Shown here: positions 1 to 9,725 of the stretch, in pieces | Numbering within the stretch: position 1 is the first letter of the stretch | Layout: each line of letters begins with the position of its first letter | Assembly (NCBI RefSeq): GCF_016313185.1 | Contig: NZ_CP066218.1 | Location: 2,976,001-3,040,000 of the forward strand | Reading direction: 5' to 3' | DNA from: Mycolicibacterium baixiangningiae | GTDB taxonomy: Bacteria; Actinomycetota; Actinomycetes; Mycobacteriales; Mycobacteriaceae | Length of the DNA stretch: 64,000 bases | Program-made: the position numbers and the translations under genes | The notes under the pieces: model-generated | The model's database searches: none | What the model saw: only the letters and a program-made list of their open reading frames with translations | What the model was told of the DNA's origin: nothing

Positions 1-153
1 CTGCGCGCCATCTCCTCGGGCACCGTCACAGCGGTGTCCACCCCGATCCACCGGGGGCGTCGCCAGCAGTTGTGGCTGATCACCATCACCGACGAGAACG
101 ACAAGCTGGTGGCACGCGGCCAGGTGCGGCTGCAGAACATGCCGGACGCCTAG
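1..153 (+). CDS. Hotdog-fold (PaaI-type) thioesterase, C-terminal fragment
   Basis: The window opens inside a gene read in frame 1, of which the last 50 codons remain before TAG at 151-153. The fragment (ITITDENDKLVARGQVRLQN) has the closing beta-strand pattern of PaaI-like hotdog thioesterases, where a 'D..gklvA.g..r' strand is typical. In M. tuberculosis a gene of this family (Rv1847, from memory) sits directly before ureA, which supports the call. The gap to ureA is 57 bp on the same strand, so it could share the urease transcript. The active site lies outside the window, so the family call rests on the tail and on gene order. Confidence 0.6.
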   Translation: MRAISSGTVTAVSTPIHRGRRQQLWLITITDENDKLVARGQVRLQNMPDA

Positions 154-210
154 TGCCCGGCCATGTGGTGAGGCTGCTGAGCACGCCGCGCCATGGCAGG
201 ATCGCCGACT

Positions 211-513
211 ATGCGTTTGACCCCGCATGAGCAGGATCGCCTGCTCATCTCATACGCCGCCGACCTGGCGCGGCGCCGCCGTGCCCGTGGACTGCGTCTG
301 AACCACCCCGAAGCCGTCGCCGTACTCACCGACCACCTGCTCGAAGGGGCGCGGGACGGTCGCACGGTGGCGGAGTTGATGGTCAGCGGACGCGACGTCC
401 TCGGCCGCGACGACGTCATGGAGGGAGTGCCCGAAATGCTGCCCGACGTCCAGGTGGAAGCCACCTTCCCGGACGGGACGAAACTCGTCACCGTCCACCA
501 CCCGATCTCGTGA
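211..513 (+). CDS. ureA: Urease gamma subunit
   Basis: UreA is the small gamma subunit of the nickel urease that hydrolyses urea to ammonia and carbamate in the cytoplasm. The 100-residue product reads [20 protein letters not shown] at its start and contains [10 protein letters not shown] and [13 protein letters not shown], all hallmarks of the family, and its length equals the usual mycobacterial 100 aa. An in-frame ATG lies 18 bp upstream (193), but ATG 211 gives the canonical N-terminus. The stop overlaps the ureB GTG as GTGA, implying translational coupling. It is the first structural gene of ureABCFGD. Confidence 0.97.
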   Translation: MRLTPHEQDRLLISYAADLARRRRARGLRLNHPEAVAVLTDHLLEGARDGRTVAELMVSGRDVLGRDDVMEGVPEMLPDVQVEATFPDGTKLVTVHHPIS

Positions 514-836
514 GCACACCCATGGTGCCGGGGGAGTTCCTCTTCGGCGAAGGCGACATCGAGATCAACGCCGGCGCTTCGCGTGTGGAGATGGATGTGA
601 TGAACACCGCTGACCGGCCGGTGCAAGTCGGCAGCCACGTTCATCTGCCGCAGGCCAACGCCGCCCTCGACTTCGACCGCGCCGCCGCCCACGGCCACCG
701 ACTCGACGTCCCGGCCGGCACCGCCGTGCGCTTCGAACCCGGTGTCGGCCAGCGGGTTCGGCTGGTGCCACTGCGAGGCAGCCGCGAGGTGTACGGCCTG
801 TCACTGAAGCCGCCGGGCCGATTGGATGCGTCATGA
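510..836 (+). CDS. ureB: Urease beta subunit
   Basis: UreB packs with UreA and UreC in the (abc)3 urease assembly. The 108-residue product contains [16 protein letters not shown] and [15 protein letters not shown], the conserved core of the beta subunit. Two starts are possible: GTG 510, which overlaps the ureA stop as GTGA, or ATG 522, which gives [14 protein letters not shown] and matches the usual mycobacterial N-terminus more closely. The ureC ATG overlaps the stop by 4 bp. Urease subunits are separate polypeptides here, as in most bacteria, not fused as in Helicobacter. Confidence 0.96.
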   Translation: MSTPMVPGEFLFGEGDIEINAGASRVEMDVMNTADRPVQVGSHVHLPQANAALDFDRAAAHGHRLDVPAGTAVRFEPGVGQRVRLVPLRGSREVYGLSLKPPGRLDAS

Positions 837-2566
837 CGTCGTTGTCGCGGGAGCGCTATGCCGCGTTGTTCGGGCCCACCACCGGTGACCGGATCCGGTT
901 GGCCGACACCGATCTGTTCGTCGAGATCACCGAAGACCGCAGCGGCGGGCCGGGTCTCGCGGGCGACGAAGCGGTGTTCGGCGGCGGCAAGGTGCTGCGC
1001 GAGTCCATGGGACAGGGACGTGCCACCCGCGCAGAAGGCGCCCCGGACACCGTCATCACCGGTGTGGTCATCATCGACCACTGGGGAATCATCAAGGCCG
1101 ACATCGGGATCCGTGATGGCCGGATCGTGGCGATCGGCAAGGCCGGCAACCCCGACATCATGGACGGTGTACACCCCGACCTGGTGGTCGGGCCGTCCAC
1201 CGAGATCGTCGCCGGCAACGGCCGCATCGTCACCGCGGGCGGTATCGACTGCCACGTGCACCTGATCTGCCCGCAGATCATGGAAGAGGCGCTCGGCGGC
1301 GGGATCACCACGATCATCGCCGGCGGCACCGGACCGGCGGAGGGCAGCAAGGCAACCACCGTCACCCCCGGCGCCTGGCACCTGGCCCGCATGCTCGAAG
1401 CGCTCGACTCGTGGCCGATGAACGTCGCGCTGCTCGGCAAGGGCAACACCGTCAACGCGGACTCGATGTGGGAGCAGTTGCGCGGCGGCGCATCCGGTTT
1501 CAAGCTGCACGAGGACTGGGGTTCGACCCCGGCGGCTATCGACGCGTGTCTCACCGTGGCCGACGCCGCGGGTGTCCAGGTGGCGTTGCACTCCGACACC
1601 CTCAACGAGGCCGGGTTCGTGGAGAACACCGTCGGCGCGATCAAGGGCCGCTCGATCCACGCCTATCACACCGAGGGGGCTGGCGGCGGGCACGCACCCG
1701 ACATCATCACCGTCGCCGCCGAACCCTACGTGCTGCCCAGTTCCACGAATCCGACCCGCCCGCACACCGTCAACACCCTCGACGAACACCTCGACATGCT
1801 CATGGTGTGCCATCACCTGAACCCCAGCGTGCCCGAGGATCTCGCGTTCGCGGAGAGCCGTATCCGGCCCTCGACGATCGCGGCCGAGGATCTGTTGCAC
1901 GACATGGGGGCCATCTCGATGATCGGCAGCGATTCGCAGGCGATGGGCCGCATCGGGGAGGTCGTGCTGCGCACGTGGCAGACCGCGCACGTGATGAAGC
2001 GCCGCCGCGGCGCGCTGGACGGTGACCGCTCGGGAACAAGGGGGGCCGACAACATGCGGGCCCGCCGCTACGTCGCCAAGTACACGATCTGCCCGGCCAT
2101 CGCGCACGGACTCGACCACGAGGTCGGTTCGGTCGAAGTCGGCAAACTCGCCGACCTGGTGCTGTGGGAGCCCGCGTTCTTCGGCGTCCGACCGCACGCG
2201 GTGCTCAAGGGCGGCATGATCGCCTGGGCCGCGATGGGGGACGCCAACGCGTCGATCCCGACACCGCAGCCCGTGTTGCCGCGCCCGATGTTCGGCGCGG
2301 CGCCGGCGGCGGCGGCCGCGACGTCGCTGCACTTCGTGGCGCCGCAGGCCATCGAGGACGGGTTGGCCGACCGGATCGACGTGCGCCGCAGGCTCGTCGC
2401 CGTCAAGGATGTGCGGAGCGTGGGGAAGGCGGATATGCCGCTCAACGACGCGCTGCCCCGCATCGAGGTGGACCCGGACACCTTCACGGTGCGCATCGAC
2501 GGCGACGTGTGGCAGGAACAGCCCGCCACCGAACTGCCGATGGCGCAACGGTATTTTCTGTTCTAG
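833..2566 (+). CDS. ureC: Urease alpha (catalytic) subunit
   Basis: UreC carries the dinuclear nickel site that hydrolyses urea. The 577-residue protein has full family length. The nickel ligands are visible: H141 and H143 in CHVHLICPQ, the carbamylated lysine K224 in [10 protein letters not shown]253 in [12 protein letters not shown], a further His in [15 protein letters not shown], and D367 in [13 protein letters not shown]. The mobile flap Cys is C326 in MVCHHLN. Nothing essential is missing, so the enzyme should be active once matured by the UreFGD proteins encoded directly downstream. The start overlaps the ureB stop by 4 bp. Confidence 0.99.
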   Translation: MTSLSRERYAALFGPTTGDRIRLADTDLFVEITEDRSGGPGLAGDEAVFGGGKVLRESMGQGRATRAEGAPDTVITGVVIIDHWGIIKADIGIRDGRIVAIGKAGNPDIMDGVHPDLVVGPSTEIVAGNGRIVTAGGIDCHVHLICPQIMEEALGGGITTIIAGGTGPAEGSKATTVTPGAWHLARMLEALDSWPMNVALLGKGNTVNADSMWEQLRGGASGFKLHEDWGSTPAAIDACLTVADAAGVQVALHSDTLNEAGFVENTVGAIKGRSIHAYHTEGAGGGHAPDIITVAAEPYVLPSSTNPTRPHTVNTLDEHLDMLMVCHHLNPSVPEDLAFAESRIRPSTIAAEDLLHDMGAISMIGSDSQAMGRIGEVVLRTWQTAHVMKRRRGALDGDRSGTRGADNMRARRYVAKYTICPAIAHGLDHEVGSVEVGKLADLVLWEPAFFGVRPHAVLKGGMIAWAAMGDANASIPTPQPVLPRPMFGAAPAAAAATSLHFVAPQAIEDGLADRIDVRRRLVAVKDVRSVGKADMPLNDALPRIEVDPDTFTVRIDGDVWQEQPATELPMAQRYFLF

Positions 2567-2581
2567 CCGACTCCTGTGCCG

Positions 2582-3217
2582 ATGACACCGCTCACCACCC
2601 TGCTCACCCTGGCCGACTCCCGGCTGCCGACCGGCGGCCACGTCCACTCCGGTGGCGTCGAGGAGGCCATCACCAGTGGACTCGTCACCGACCTCGAGAC
2701 GCTGCGCGCCTACCTGGTGCGGCGGGTGCGCACCCAGGGTCTGGTCGCGGCGTCACTGGCCGCCGCCGTACACGCCGGCACTCTGACCGCCGCGGCGGCC
2801 GACCGCGAAACCGACGCGCGCACACCGGCCCCGGCGGCGCGGGCGGCGTCCCGGGCGCAGGGCAGGGGACTGGCACGTCTGGCCCGGCGCGTCTGGCCGG
2901 ACCGCGACTGGACCGCCCTGGGCCGCGCCCCCCATCTGCCTGTCGCATCGGGTGCGGTGGGCGCGGCGGCCGGCCTCACCCCCGAGCAGACCGCGCTGTC
3001 GGTCGTCTACACCACCATGACGGGCTCGGCCACCGCCGCCCAGCGACTGCTCGCGCTCGACCCCGGTGACGTCGCCGCGCTGACCTTCGCGCTGGGCCCG
3101 CTGTGCGACGATGTCTCGGCCGCCGCCGCCAAAGAACCCGCCGACCTGTCCGATCCGCTGCTCGACGTGCTGGCCGAACGACACAGCGACCGCGAGCGGC
3201 CACTCTTCGCTTCCTGA
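2582..3217 (+). CDS. ureF: Urease accessory protein UreF
   Basis: UreF is the helical accessory protein that bridges UreD-bound apo-urease and the UreG GTPase during nickel insertion. The product is 211 aa, the usual mycobacterial length, and contains [36 protein letters not shown] and [20 protein letters not shown] 2582 is chosen over GTG 2576 because it gives the expected N-terminus. It begins 15 bp after ureC and is followed after 10 bp by ureG. No ureE lies in the cluster, which fits mycobacterial urease operons. Confidence 0.95.
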   Translation: MTPLTTLLTLADSRLPTGGHVHSGGVEEAITSGLVTDLETLRAYLVRRVRTQGLVAASLAAAVHAGTLTAAAADRETDARTPAPAARAASRAQGRGLARLARRVWPDRDWTALGRAPHLPVASGAVGAAAGLTPEQTALSVVYTTMTGSATAAQRLLALDPGDVAALTFALGPLCDDVSAAAAKEPADLSDPLLDVLAERHSDRERPLFAS

Positions 3218-3227
3218 AAGGTTTGAC

Positions 3228-3908
3228 ATGCCACCACATTTCATCGACGGTCAGCCCCACGGCCACACCGACCGCCCTAAGCGGGCGCGAACGCCGGGGG
3301 AGCCGCTGCGCATCGGCGTCGGCGGACCCGTCGGCTCCGGTAAGACCGCGCTGGTGGCCGCGCTGTGCCGGCAACTGCGCGAGGAACTTTCGTTGGCGGT
3401 GCTGACCAACGACATCTACACCACCGAGGACGCCGACTTCCTGCGCCGCCACGCCGTGCTGCCCGACGACCGGATCGCCGCCGTGCAGACCGGCGGGTGC
3501 CCGCACACCGCGATCCGCGACGACATCACCGCGAACCTCGATGCGATCGACGACCTGATGGCCGGGCACGACCACCTCGACCTGATCCTCGTCGAGTCGG
3601 GCGGTGACAACCTCACCGCGACGTTCTCCTCCGGGCTCATCGACGTGCAGATCTTCGTCGTGGACGTCGCGGGCGGGGACAAGGTGCCCCGCAAAGGTGG
3701 TCCGGGCGTGACCTTCTCGGATCTGCTGGTGATCAACAAGACGGATCTGGCGCCGATGGTCGGCGCCGATCTGGACGTGATGCGGCGCGACTCGGCCAAG
3801 GTGCGCGGTGAACGGCCCTTCGTGCTGATCTCGCTGACCGCCGATCCGACGGCCGGACCGGTACTCGACTGGGTGCGCGCACAACTGCGGGTGCCGGTGC
3901 AGGGCTAG
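3228..3908 (+). CDS. ureG: Urease accessory GTPase UreG
   Basis: UreG is a SIMIBI-class GTPase that delivers nickel to urease. The 226-residue protein has a P-loop ([15 protein letters not shown]), the switch region [15 protein letters not shown], the nickel-binding Cys-Pro-His motif in [24 protein letters not shown] and the guanine-specificity motif NKTDLAP. The N-terminus ([12 protein letters not shown]) has several His residues that could bind metal. The start ATG 3228 is preceded by GAAAG with proper spacing. The TAG stop overlaps the ureD GTG start by one base. Confidence 0.97.
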   Translation: MPPHFIDGQPHGHTDRPKRARTPGEPLRIGVGGPVGSGKTALVAALCRQLREELSLAVLTNDIYTTEDADFLRRHAVLPDDRIAAVQTGGCPHTAIRDDITANLDAIDDLMAGHDHLDLILVESGGDNLTATFSSGLIDVQIFVVDVAGGDKVPRKGGPGVTFSDLLVINKTDLAPMVGADLDVMRRDSAKVRGERPFVLISLTADPTAGPVLDWVRAQLRVPVQG

Positions 3909-4540
3909 TGCGCTCCGACGTCCTCATCGTCGCGCGCCCGGGGCGAGCGCCCCGCATCGAACACGTCGGCGGAATCGCCGTGCGCCGCACCGGAGCCGAC
4001 ACCGTGCACCTGGTGTCGGCCGCGGCCACGCCGCTGGGTGGGGACGTCATCAGTGTGCGCGTGGTGGTGGAGCCGGGCGCCCGCCTCATGGTGCGCAGCG
4101 CCGCGGCGACCGTGACGCTGCCCGGTGCGGCGACGCGGGAGTCGCGCACATGCTGGGACATCGAATCCGCCGGGGAGCTCGACATCGACCCTCAGCCGAC
4201 CGTGGTCGCCGGCGCCTCGCGGCATCTGACCGAGACCCGCATACGGCTCACCGGCGGGGGCGGTATCCGGCTGCGGGAACGGGTGCAGATCGGCAGATCA
4301 AACGAGCGCGAAGGGTTCTGGTCCGGCGCCCTGCACGCCGACGTCGACGGCGCGGCCCTGCTGCGCCACCGCGTCGAACTCGGCACTGGATCGGTGACCG
4401 ACGACGCACTCGGCCGGCCACTGGCGTGCGTCAGCGAATTACGTTATCCGGACACAGCTTTCGACGCGGACGGCACGGTTCTCACGCTGGCCGCCGGCGG
4501 TTGTCTGGCGACCTGGCAGGGCGAGCGGCTGACTAACTAG
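3908..4540 (+). CDS. ureD: Urease accessory protein UreD
   Basis: UreD binds apo-urease and forms the nickel tunnel with UreF. The 210-residue product contains the family patterns LVSAAATPLGGDVISVRVVV, RLMVRSAAATVTLPG and QPTVVAGASRHLTETRIRL, and its length agrees with the roughly 208 aa of mycobacterial UreD. It starts at GTG 3908, overlapping the ureG stop, and ends the operon. Its last 8 bp overlap convergently with the end of ndh. Confidence 0.93.
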   Translation: MRSDVLIVARPGRAPRIEHVGGIAVRRTGADTVHLVSAAATPLGGDVISVRVVVEPGARLMVRSAAATVTLPGAATRESRTCWDIESAGELDIDPQPTVVAGASRHLTETRIRLTGGGGIRLRERVQIGRSNEREGFWSGALHADVDGAALLRHRVELGTGSVTDDALGRPLACVSELRYPDTAFDADGTVLTLAAGGCLATWQGERLTN

Positions 4541-5918
4541 CCGCCTGCTCCCTCTCCCGTTCGGTCTCGGTGACCGCCGCGGCGATCTCCTCGAGTTCCT
4601 CTATTCGCGTTCGGGCATACGCCTGCTGTTCGGTGATCGTGAGCTGCCCACGCTTGGTCGACAGGAACGTCACCGTCCAGGAGATCAGCGTGACGATCTT
4701 GGTCTTGAACCCGACGAGGTACACCAGGTGCAGCGCCAGCCACGCCAGCCAGGCGATGAACCCGCCGAATTCCAGGCGGCCGACCTTCGCCACGGCCGAG
4801 AACCTCGACACGGTCGCCATCGAGCCCTTGTCGAAGTACTCGAACGGCTGGCGGAACGCCGGGTTGGCGCCCTTCACCTCGTTCTTGATCAGCTTCGCGG
4901 CGTAGCGGCCGCCCTGGATCGCGCCCTGCGCCATCCCCGGCACCCCGTCGACCGCGGCCATGTCACCGACGACGAACACATTCGGGTGGCCCGGGATCGA
5001 CAGGTCCGGCAGCACCTTGACGCGGCCGGCGCGGTCGACCTCGACCTCGGACTGCTGGGCGAGGTCGCGCCCGAGCGGGCTGGCCGACACACCGGCCGAC
5101 CACACCTTGCACGCCGATTCGATGCGCCGCATCGTGCCGTCGGGGTCCTTGACGGTGATGCCGTTGCGGTCGACGTCGGTGACCATCGCGTTGAGCTGGA
5201 TTTCGACGCCCATCTTCTCCAGGCGCGCCGCAGCCTTCTTACCCAGCTTCTCGCCCATCGGGGGTAGCACCGCAGGAGCCGCGTCGAGCAGGATCACCCG
5301 GGCGCTGGTGGGGTCGATGTGCCGGAACGTGCCCTTCAGCGTGTAGTCGGCGAGCTCGGCGATCTGCCCGGCCATCTCCACACCCGTGGGGCCGGCGCCG
5401 ACGACGACGAAGGTCAGCAGCTTCTCGCGGCGCTTCGGGTCGCTGGACCGTTCCGCCTGCTCGAAGGCGCCGAGGATGCGGGCGCGCAGTTCCAGCGCGT
5501 CGTCGATCGACTTCATACCGGGCGCCCACTCGGCGAAGTGGTCGTTGCCGAAATACGACTGGCCCGCGCCTGCGGCGATGACCAGGCTGTCGTATGGCGT
5601 CGCGTAATCGTGGCCCAGCAGTTCGGAGTGCACGAGCTTGTTCTGCAGGTCGATGTGTGTGACGTCGCCGAGTAGAACCTGGACGTTCTTCTGCTTGCGC
5701 ATCACCACACGGGTCGGGGGCGCGATCTCACCCTCGGAGATGATGCCCGTCGCCACCTGGTACAGCAGCGGCTGGAACAGGTGGTGGGTGGTGCGGGCGA
5801 TCAGCTTGATGTCGACATCGGCACGCTTGAGGGTCTTGGCGGCGTTCAGGCCACCGAACCCCGACCCGATGATGACGACTTTGTGCCGATCCGTTGGAGT
5901 GGCTCCGGGATGGCTCAT
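4533..5918 (-). CDS. ndh: Type II NADH dehydrogenase (NDH-2)
   Basis: NDH-2 is a membrane-bound single-subunit FAD enzyme that passes electrons from NADH to menaquinone without pumping protons. The 461-residue protein has two dinucleotide folds: VVIIGSGFGGLNAAKTL near the N-terminus for FAD and FVVVGAGPTGVEMAGQIAEL mid-protein for NADH. The FAD-closing motif NVFVVGDMAAVDGVPGMAQG follows. The C-terminus carries hydrophobic segments (FIAWLAWLALHLVYLVGF) and amphipathic helices that anchor it at the membrane, as in mycobacterial Ndh. It follows the urease operon tail to tail, as Rv1854c does from memory. The tail TERERE is charged and probably cytosolic. Confidence 0.96.
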   Translation of the reverse strand: MSHPGATPTDRHKVVIIGSGFGGLNAAKTLKRADVDIKLIARTTHHLFQPLLYQVATGIISEGEIAPPTRVVMRKQKNVQVLLGDVTHIDLQNKLVHSELLGHDYATPYDSLVIAAGAGQSYFGNDHFAEWAPGMKSIDDALELRARILGAFEQAERSSDPKRREKLLTFVVVGAGPTGVEMAGQIAELADYTLKGTFRHIDPTSARVILLDAAPAVLPPMGEKLGKKAAARLEKMGVEIQLNAMVTDVDRNGITVKDPDGTMRRIESACKVWSAGVSASPLGRDLAQQSEVEVDRAGRVKVLPDLSIPGHPNVFVVGDMAAVDGVPGMAQGAIQGGRYAAKLIKNEVKGANPAFRQPFEYFDKGSMATVSRFSAVAKVGRLEFGGFIAWLAWLALHLVYLVGFKTKIVTLISWTVTFLSTKRGQLTITEQQAYARTRIEELEEIAAAVTETEREREQAAS

Positions 5919-6029
5919 CAGTGCTCCTCGACGGGCTAAACGTGCGACGTTCTCGCCCTCTACGGTAGTCGGCGGCGCCCGGCGTTGGGCACTCGGTCGG
6001 TTGTGGCTTATGCCACGTGGAACGTTGGA

Positions 6030-6959
6030 TCAAACACCAAGGACGGGCTTGAGCAAGGCGGCGACCTCGGTGAGGCCCCCCGGCTGGTATCCGGTGAGGC
6101 TGGTGACGGGGCTCAGGATCACGCTGTCGACGCCCGCGTCGAGCACCTTGGTCTTGATCTGGTCGACGATCTGCTCGGCGCTGCCGTAGACCGCCTGCTG
6201 CTTGAAGTCGTCCGGGATGACGTCGCCGGTGACGTTCTCATCGATGATCGCCACCACCAGCATGCTGGTCTCCAGCGTCGCCGGGTCGCGGTCGATCTCC
6301 TCGCACTTCTGCCTGACGACCTCGATCTTGCGGGGCAGCTCGTCGAAGCCCGCGATGATGTTGAGGTGGTCGAAGTGGCGTGCGGCCAGCGGGATCGTCT
6401 TCTTCTCGCCGCTGCCACCGATCATCAGCGGGATGTGGTCGCGGAATCGCGGCTCGGCCATCGCCTCCTGGGTTCGGTAGTACTTGCCCTCGAAGGTGGG
6501 GCGTTTCCCTTCGAGCATCGGCAGGATGATCTCCAGCGCCTCGCCGAGTTTGTTGAACCGGTCGGTGAAGGTGCCGAATTCGAAACCCAGCGAGTCGTGC
6601 TCGAGTTCGAACCAGCCGGTGCCGATACCGAGGATCGCACGGCCGGCGCTGATCACGTCGAGCGTGGTGATCTCCTTGGCCAGCAGCGTCGGGTTGCGGT
6701 AGGTGATGCCGGTGACCAGCGTGCCCAGTTGGACCCGCTCGGTTGCGGTGGCCAGCGCGCCCAGCGCGGTATAGGCCTCGAGCATGGGCTGATCGGGGGT
6801 ACCGAGACCCGGCAGTTGATAGAAGTGGTCCATCAGGAACACCGAGTCGAAACCGGCGGCCTCGGCCTCGCGGGCCTGGGCGATGACGGTGGGGAAGATT
6901 TCGGCGACACCGGTGCCGTAGGAGAAGTTGGGAATCTGGAGTCCGAGTCGGATCGTCAC
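6030..6959 (-). CDS. LLM-class F420-dependent oxidoreductase
   Basis: The 309-residue protein is a luciferase-like TIM barrel of the mycobacterial F420-dependent type (Rv1855c homologue by position and sequence). It has RLGLQIPNFSYGTGVAEIFP at the N-terminus, DSVFLMDHFYQLPG, the cofactor-contacting VQLGTLVTGITYRNP, ILGIGTGWFELEHDSLGFEF and MIGGSGEKKTIPLAA. The substrate is not known. The gene lies 18 bp after the SDR gene upstream on the same strand, so the two are probably co-transcribed. Binding of F420 rather than FMN is inferred from the family and host. Confidence 0.9.
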   Translation of the reverse strand: MTIRLGLQIPNFSYGTGVAEIFPTVIAQAREAEAAGFDSVFLMDHFYQLPGLGTPDQPMLEAYTALGALATATERVQLGTLVTGITYRNPTLLAKEITTLDVISAGRAILGIGTGWFELEHDSLGFEFGTFTDRFNKLGEALEIILPMLEGKRPTFEGKYYRTQEAMAEPRFRDHIPLMIGGSGEKKTIPLAARHFDHLNIIAGFDELPRKIEVVRQKCEEIDRDPATLETSMLVVAIIDENVTGDVIPDDFKQQAVYGSAEQIVDQIKTKVLDAGVDSVILSPVTSLTGYQPGGLTEVAALLKPVLGV

Positions 6960-6977
6960 TTCGCCAACCCTATCGGT

Positions 6978-7664
6978 CTAGCCGAAGTTCGCCACTGCAC
7001 CTCTGCTGACATGCATAGTCTGGCCGGTGATGTGGCGGGCCGCCGGCGTCGACAGGAACAGCGCAAGCCGGGCGATCTCGGGGGCCACGGCGGGCGGTGT
7101 GATGGACAGGCCGTCGTAGGACGGCTCGGCGCCCTTGCCGGGCGCGACGGCGTTCACCGTGATCCCGCGGGTGCCGAAGTGGGCGGCCTGGCCGGCAGTC
7201 CAGTCCGAGAGCGCTGCCTTGATCGCGGCGTCGACGCTGCCTTCGCGGACCCGCGCGATGACGACGTTCTCCGGGATCACGTTGACGATCGAGCCGCCCG
7301 AACGCAGATGGTCGCCGACGATCTGGACGGTCAGCACCGCGGACAGCACGGTGGTGTCCAATGCGCGACGCCAGGCGATCGCGTGGTCGGCCAGACCGAA
7401 CATGCGCGGGTCAGCAGGGGCGTACTGCGGTGCGGGCACGTTGATGAGCGCGTCGAGGTGATGCGGGAACAGCGGACGGGCCTCTTCGAGGCTGGCCGGG
7501 TCCGTGTTGTCGAACACGATCGAGTCGACGTCGAGTTCCTTGGCGGTGATCTCGAGATCCTCCCGCCGCGACCCGCCGATCACGACCCGGTGTCCGTCCT
7601 CGCGGAAGCCCTCCGCGATCGTCCGACCCAGATCGGTATCGCCGCCGGTGACCAGCACCTCCAT
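6978..7664 (-). CDS. Atypical short-chain dehydrogenase lacking the catalytic Tyr
   Basis: A 228-residue Rossmann-fold protein (Rv1856c homologue by order). The nucleotide motif is an unusual TGGDTDLGRTIAEGF. Where a normal SDR has YxxxK, this one reads VDAAIKAALSDW: the Lys is kept but the Tyr position is not. GITVNAVAPG and HITGQTMHVSRG follow as in other SDRs. It may therefore bind NAD(P)(H) without classical catalysis. The start is taken at ATG 7664 because a strong GAGGAGGTC lies about 8 bp before it, while the in-frame ATG 7670 would sit only 2 bp from that site. It precedes the LLM oxidoreductase. Confidence 0.85.
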   Translation of the reverse strand: MEVLVTGGDTDLGRTIAEGFREDGHRVVIGGSRREDLEITAKELDVDSIVFDNTDPASLEEARPLFPHHLDALINVPAPQYAPADPRMFGLADHAIAWRRALDTTVLSAVLTVQIVGDHLRSGGSIVNVIPENVVIARVREGSVDAAIKAALSDWTAGQAAHFGTRGITVNAVAPGKGAEPSYDGLSITPPAVAPEIARLALFLSTPAARHITGQTMHVSRGAVANFG

Positions 7665-7794
7665 CGCCATGACCTCCTCGTGTGGCTTGACCGCAGCACG
7701 CGTGGGCCGCGGTCAAGCGTCGATGTTACTGGACGGTAGCTACCCCGGGTAATCCGACGCGCAGACGTTGCGGTATCAGCGCCTGCCGGTGACC

Positions 7795-7800
7795 TAAGGT
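7795..7800 (+). promoter_or_regulatory. -10 element of a leaderless promoter for the modBC transcript
   Basis: TAAGGT fits the mycobacterial -10 pattern TANNNT. Transcription starting about 7-8 nt downstream would begin at the ATG of the small ORF at 7808, so the mRNA would have no 5' leader. No Shine-Dalgarno sequence precedes that ATG, which agrees. Confidence 0.5.
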
Positions 7801-7807
7801 GCCCGGT

Positions 7808-7861
7808 ATGGGTTCGCGTGCGCGGAGGGCTCCCGGCGATCCGGGCGTCGCGCGGCGGTGA
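7808..7861 (+). CDS. Putative 17-codon leader ORF coupled to modB
   Basis: ATG 7808 opens a 17-residue Arg-rich frame ([17 protein letters not shown]) ending in TGA at 7859-7861, which overlaps the modB GTG as GTGA. It occupies the place where modA is found in M. tuberculosis, but it does not resemble ModA. It could be a leaderless small ORF that loads ribosomes onto modB. The evidence is the promoter spacing, the lack of an SD and the 4-bp overlap; no protein function is claimed. Confidence 0.35.
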   Translation: MGSRARRAPGDPGVARR

Positions 7862-8652
7862 CCGAAGGCTCCGCGCTGCCCCGGTGGATCTACGTTCCGG
7901 CCGCCGTCGGCGCGCTGTTCGTGGCCCTGCCGCTGGTGGCCGTCGCGGCGAAGGTCAACTGGCCGCAGTTCACCACCTTGGTGACCAGCGAGTCGTCGGT
8001 GGCGGCGCTGGTGCTGAGCCTGCAGACGGCGGCGGCCAGCACGGTGCTGTGCGTGGTGCTGGGTGTGCCGATGGCGATGGTGTTGGCCCGCGGCCCGTCG
8101 CGTGCCGTGCGCGCGGTGCGTCCGGTGATCCTTCTGCCGCTGGTGCTGCCCCCGGTGGTGGGCGGGATCGCCCTGCTCTACGCCTTCGGGCGCCTCGGCC
8201 TGGTCGGGCGGTACCTCGACGCCGCAGGGATCCAGATCGCTTTCACCACCACGGCCGTCGTGCTGGCGCAGACGTTCGTGTCCCTGCCGTTCCTCGTCAT
8301 CGCCCTCGAAGGGGCGGCGCGGACCGCGGGCACCGACTACGAGGTCGTCGCCGCCACCCTGGGCGCGGGACCGTCGACCGTGTGGTGGCGGGTGACGCTT
8401 CCCCTGCTCGCCCCCGGCCTGGTGTCGGGTTCGGTGCTGGCGTTCGCGCGTTCCCTCGGCGAATTCGGTGCAACGCTGACGTTCGCGGGCTCCCGTGAGG
8501 GTGTCACCCGGACCCTTCCGCTGGAGATCTACCTACAGCGGGAGAGTGACGCCGACGCGGCGGTGGCATTGTCGGTGCTGCTGGTCGCGGTCGCGGCGGC
8601 GGTGGTCATTGGCCTGGGAAGCCGCCGCCTGCGCGCGCAGGGCTGGACATGA
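7858..8652 (+). CDS. modB: Molybdate ABC transporter permease
   Basis: ModB is the inner-membrane permease of the molybdate importer. The 264-residue protein has five to six hydrophobic segments (for example [20 protein letters not shown] and [14 protein letters not shown]) and the EAA-loop motif [20 protein letters not shown] that docks on the ATPase. [19 protein letters not shown] and [20 protein letters not shown] are typical of ModB/CysTW permeases. The length equals M. tuberculosis ModB. It starts at GTG 7858 within the stop of a small ORF and overlaps modC by 4 bp. No modA lies upstream, so the binding protein must be elsewhere or lost. Confidence 0.93.
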   Translation: MTEGSALPRWIYVPAAVGALFVALPLVAVAAKVNWPQFTTLVTSESSVAALVLSLQTAAASTVLCVVLGVPMAMVLARGPSRAVRAVRPVILLPLVLPPVVGGIALLYAFGRLGLVGRYLDAAGIQIAFTTTAVVLAQTFVSLPFLVIALEGAARTAGTDYEVVAATLGAGPSTVWWRVTLPLLAPGLVSGSVLAFARSLGEFGATLTFAGSREGVTRTLPLEIYLQRESDADAAVALSVLLVAVAAAVVIGLGSRRLRAQGWT

Positions 8653-9725
8653 CGGGACTCGTGTTGCGGGCGCGCGTCGATCGGCGCGGCGTCGACGTCG
8701 AGTTCTCGGTCGGCCCTGGCGAGGTGCTGGCGGTCCTGGGACCCAACGGCGCAGGCAAGTCGACGGCGCTGCACGTGATCGCCGGGACAGTGCGGCCGGA
8801 CGACGGCGTGGTGCGTGTCGGTGACCGCTTGCTCACCGACACCTCCGCAGGCGTGCAGGTGCCGACCCACCGTCGCCGGGTCGGCTTGTTGCTTCAGGAC
8901 GCGCTGTTGTTCCCGCATCTGCGGGTGGTCGCCAACGTCGCGTTCGGGTTGCGCGGAACCGGCCGTGGACGGACGGAAACCGTTGCCGGAGCGCATCATT
9001 GGCTTGCCGAAGTAGGCGCCGCCGGACTGGCCGACCGCATGCCACGGCAGCTCTCCGGCGGCCAGGCGCAGCGGGTGGCGCTCGCGCGCGCGCTGGCCGC
9101 CGAGCCCGAGGTGCTGCTTCTCGACGAACCGTTGGCCGGCCTCGACGTCGCCGTTGCGGGCGCGATGCGCAGGGTGCTGCGGGAGGTCCTGACCCGGGGC
9201 GGCCGCTCGGCGGTCCTGGTCACCCACGATCTCGTCGACGTCGCCACACTGGCCGACCACGTGGTCGTCATCGACGGCGGCCGGATCGCCGAAGCGGGCC
9301 CCGCGACATCGGTGCTGGCGGCGCCGCGCAGCCCGTTCGGGGCGCGCTTCGCCGGCGTGAATCTGGTGGCGGGCGTCGCAGCCGACGGCGGTGTGGTGTG
9401 TGCCGGCGGAACGGACTGGCACGGCGTCGCGACAGCCGGGGTCGTGACGGGCGAACCCGCGGTGGCGATCTTTCGGCCCGCGGCCGTCGCGGTGTACCGG
9501 GACCGTCCACACGGAAGTCCGCGCAACACGGTCGAGGTCACGGTCGCCGAGGTGGATGTGAGCGGACCCGCGGTGCGGGTGCGGGCGGCGGAGCAGCCGG
9601 ACGGTGCGCCGGGTCTCGCCGCCGACATCACTGCCGAATCGGCCGCCGAATTGCGGCTGACGCCGGGCGACCGCGTCCACATGACGGTGAAAGCCCAGGA
9701 AGTGGGGCTGTATCCGGCTCCGTAA
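8649..9725 (+). CDS. modC: Molybdate ABC transporter ATP-binding protein
   Basis: ModC powers molybdate import. The 358-residue protein has Walker A ([16 protein letters not shown]), the signature [15 protein letters not shown], Walker B ([13 protein letters not shown]) and the switch His in VLVTHDLVD. Residues from about 230 on form a C-terminal regulatory domain of the TOBE/molybdate-binding type ([20 protein letters not shown]). It starts at ATG 8649, overlapping modB by 4 bp. About 200 bp separate it from apa. Confidence 0.94.
   Translation: MTGLVLRARVDRRGVDVEFSVGPGEVLAVLGPNGAGKSTALHVIAGTVRPDDGVVRVGDRLLTDTSAGVQVPTHRRRVGLLLQDALLFPHLRVVANVAFGLRGTGRGRTETVAGAHHWLAEVGAAGLADRMPRQLSGGQAQRVALARALAAEPEVLLLDEPLAGLDVAVAGAMRRVLREVLTRGGRSAVLVTHDLVDVATLADHVVVIDGGRIAEAGPATSVLAAPRSPFGARFAGVNLVAGVAADGGVVCAGGTDWHGVATAGVVTGEPAVAIFRPAAVAVYRDRPHGSPRNTVEVTVAEVDVSGPAVRVRAAEQPDGAPGLAADITAESAAELRLTPGDRVHMTVKAQEVGLYPAP

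Noticed and set aside
641..2647. Long 668-codon minus-strand frame opposite ureB/ureC
   Set aside because: It is the antisense shadow of the catalytic urease gene in high-GC DNA; the protein is Arg/His/Gly-rich with no motif.
4531..4540. Short convergent overlaps at ureD/ndh, and likewise thiolase-like/SDR at 17553-17560
   Set aside because: Overlapping stop codons of convergent genes are common in compact high-GC genomes and need no special explanation.
5985..7739. 584-codon plus-strand frame over the LLM and SDR genes
   Set aside because: Shadow of two well-supported minus-strand genes; composition is typical of antisense frames.
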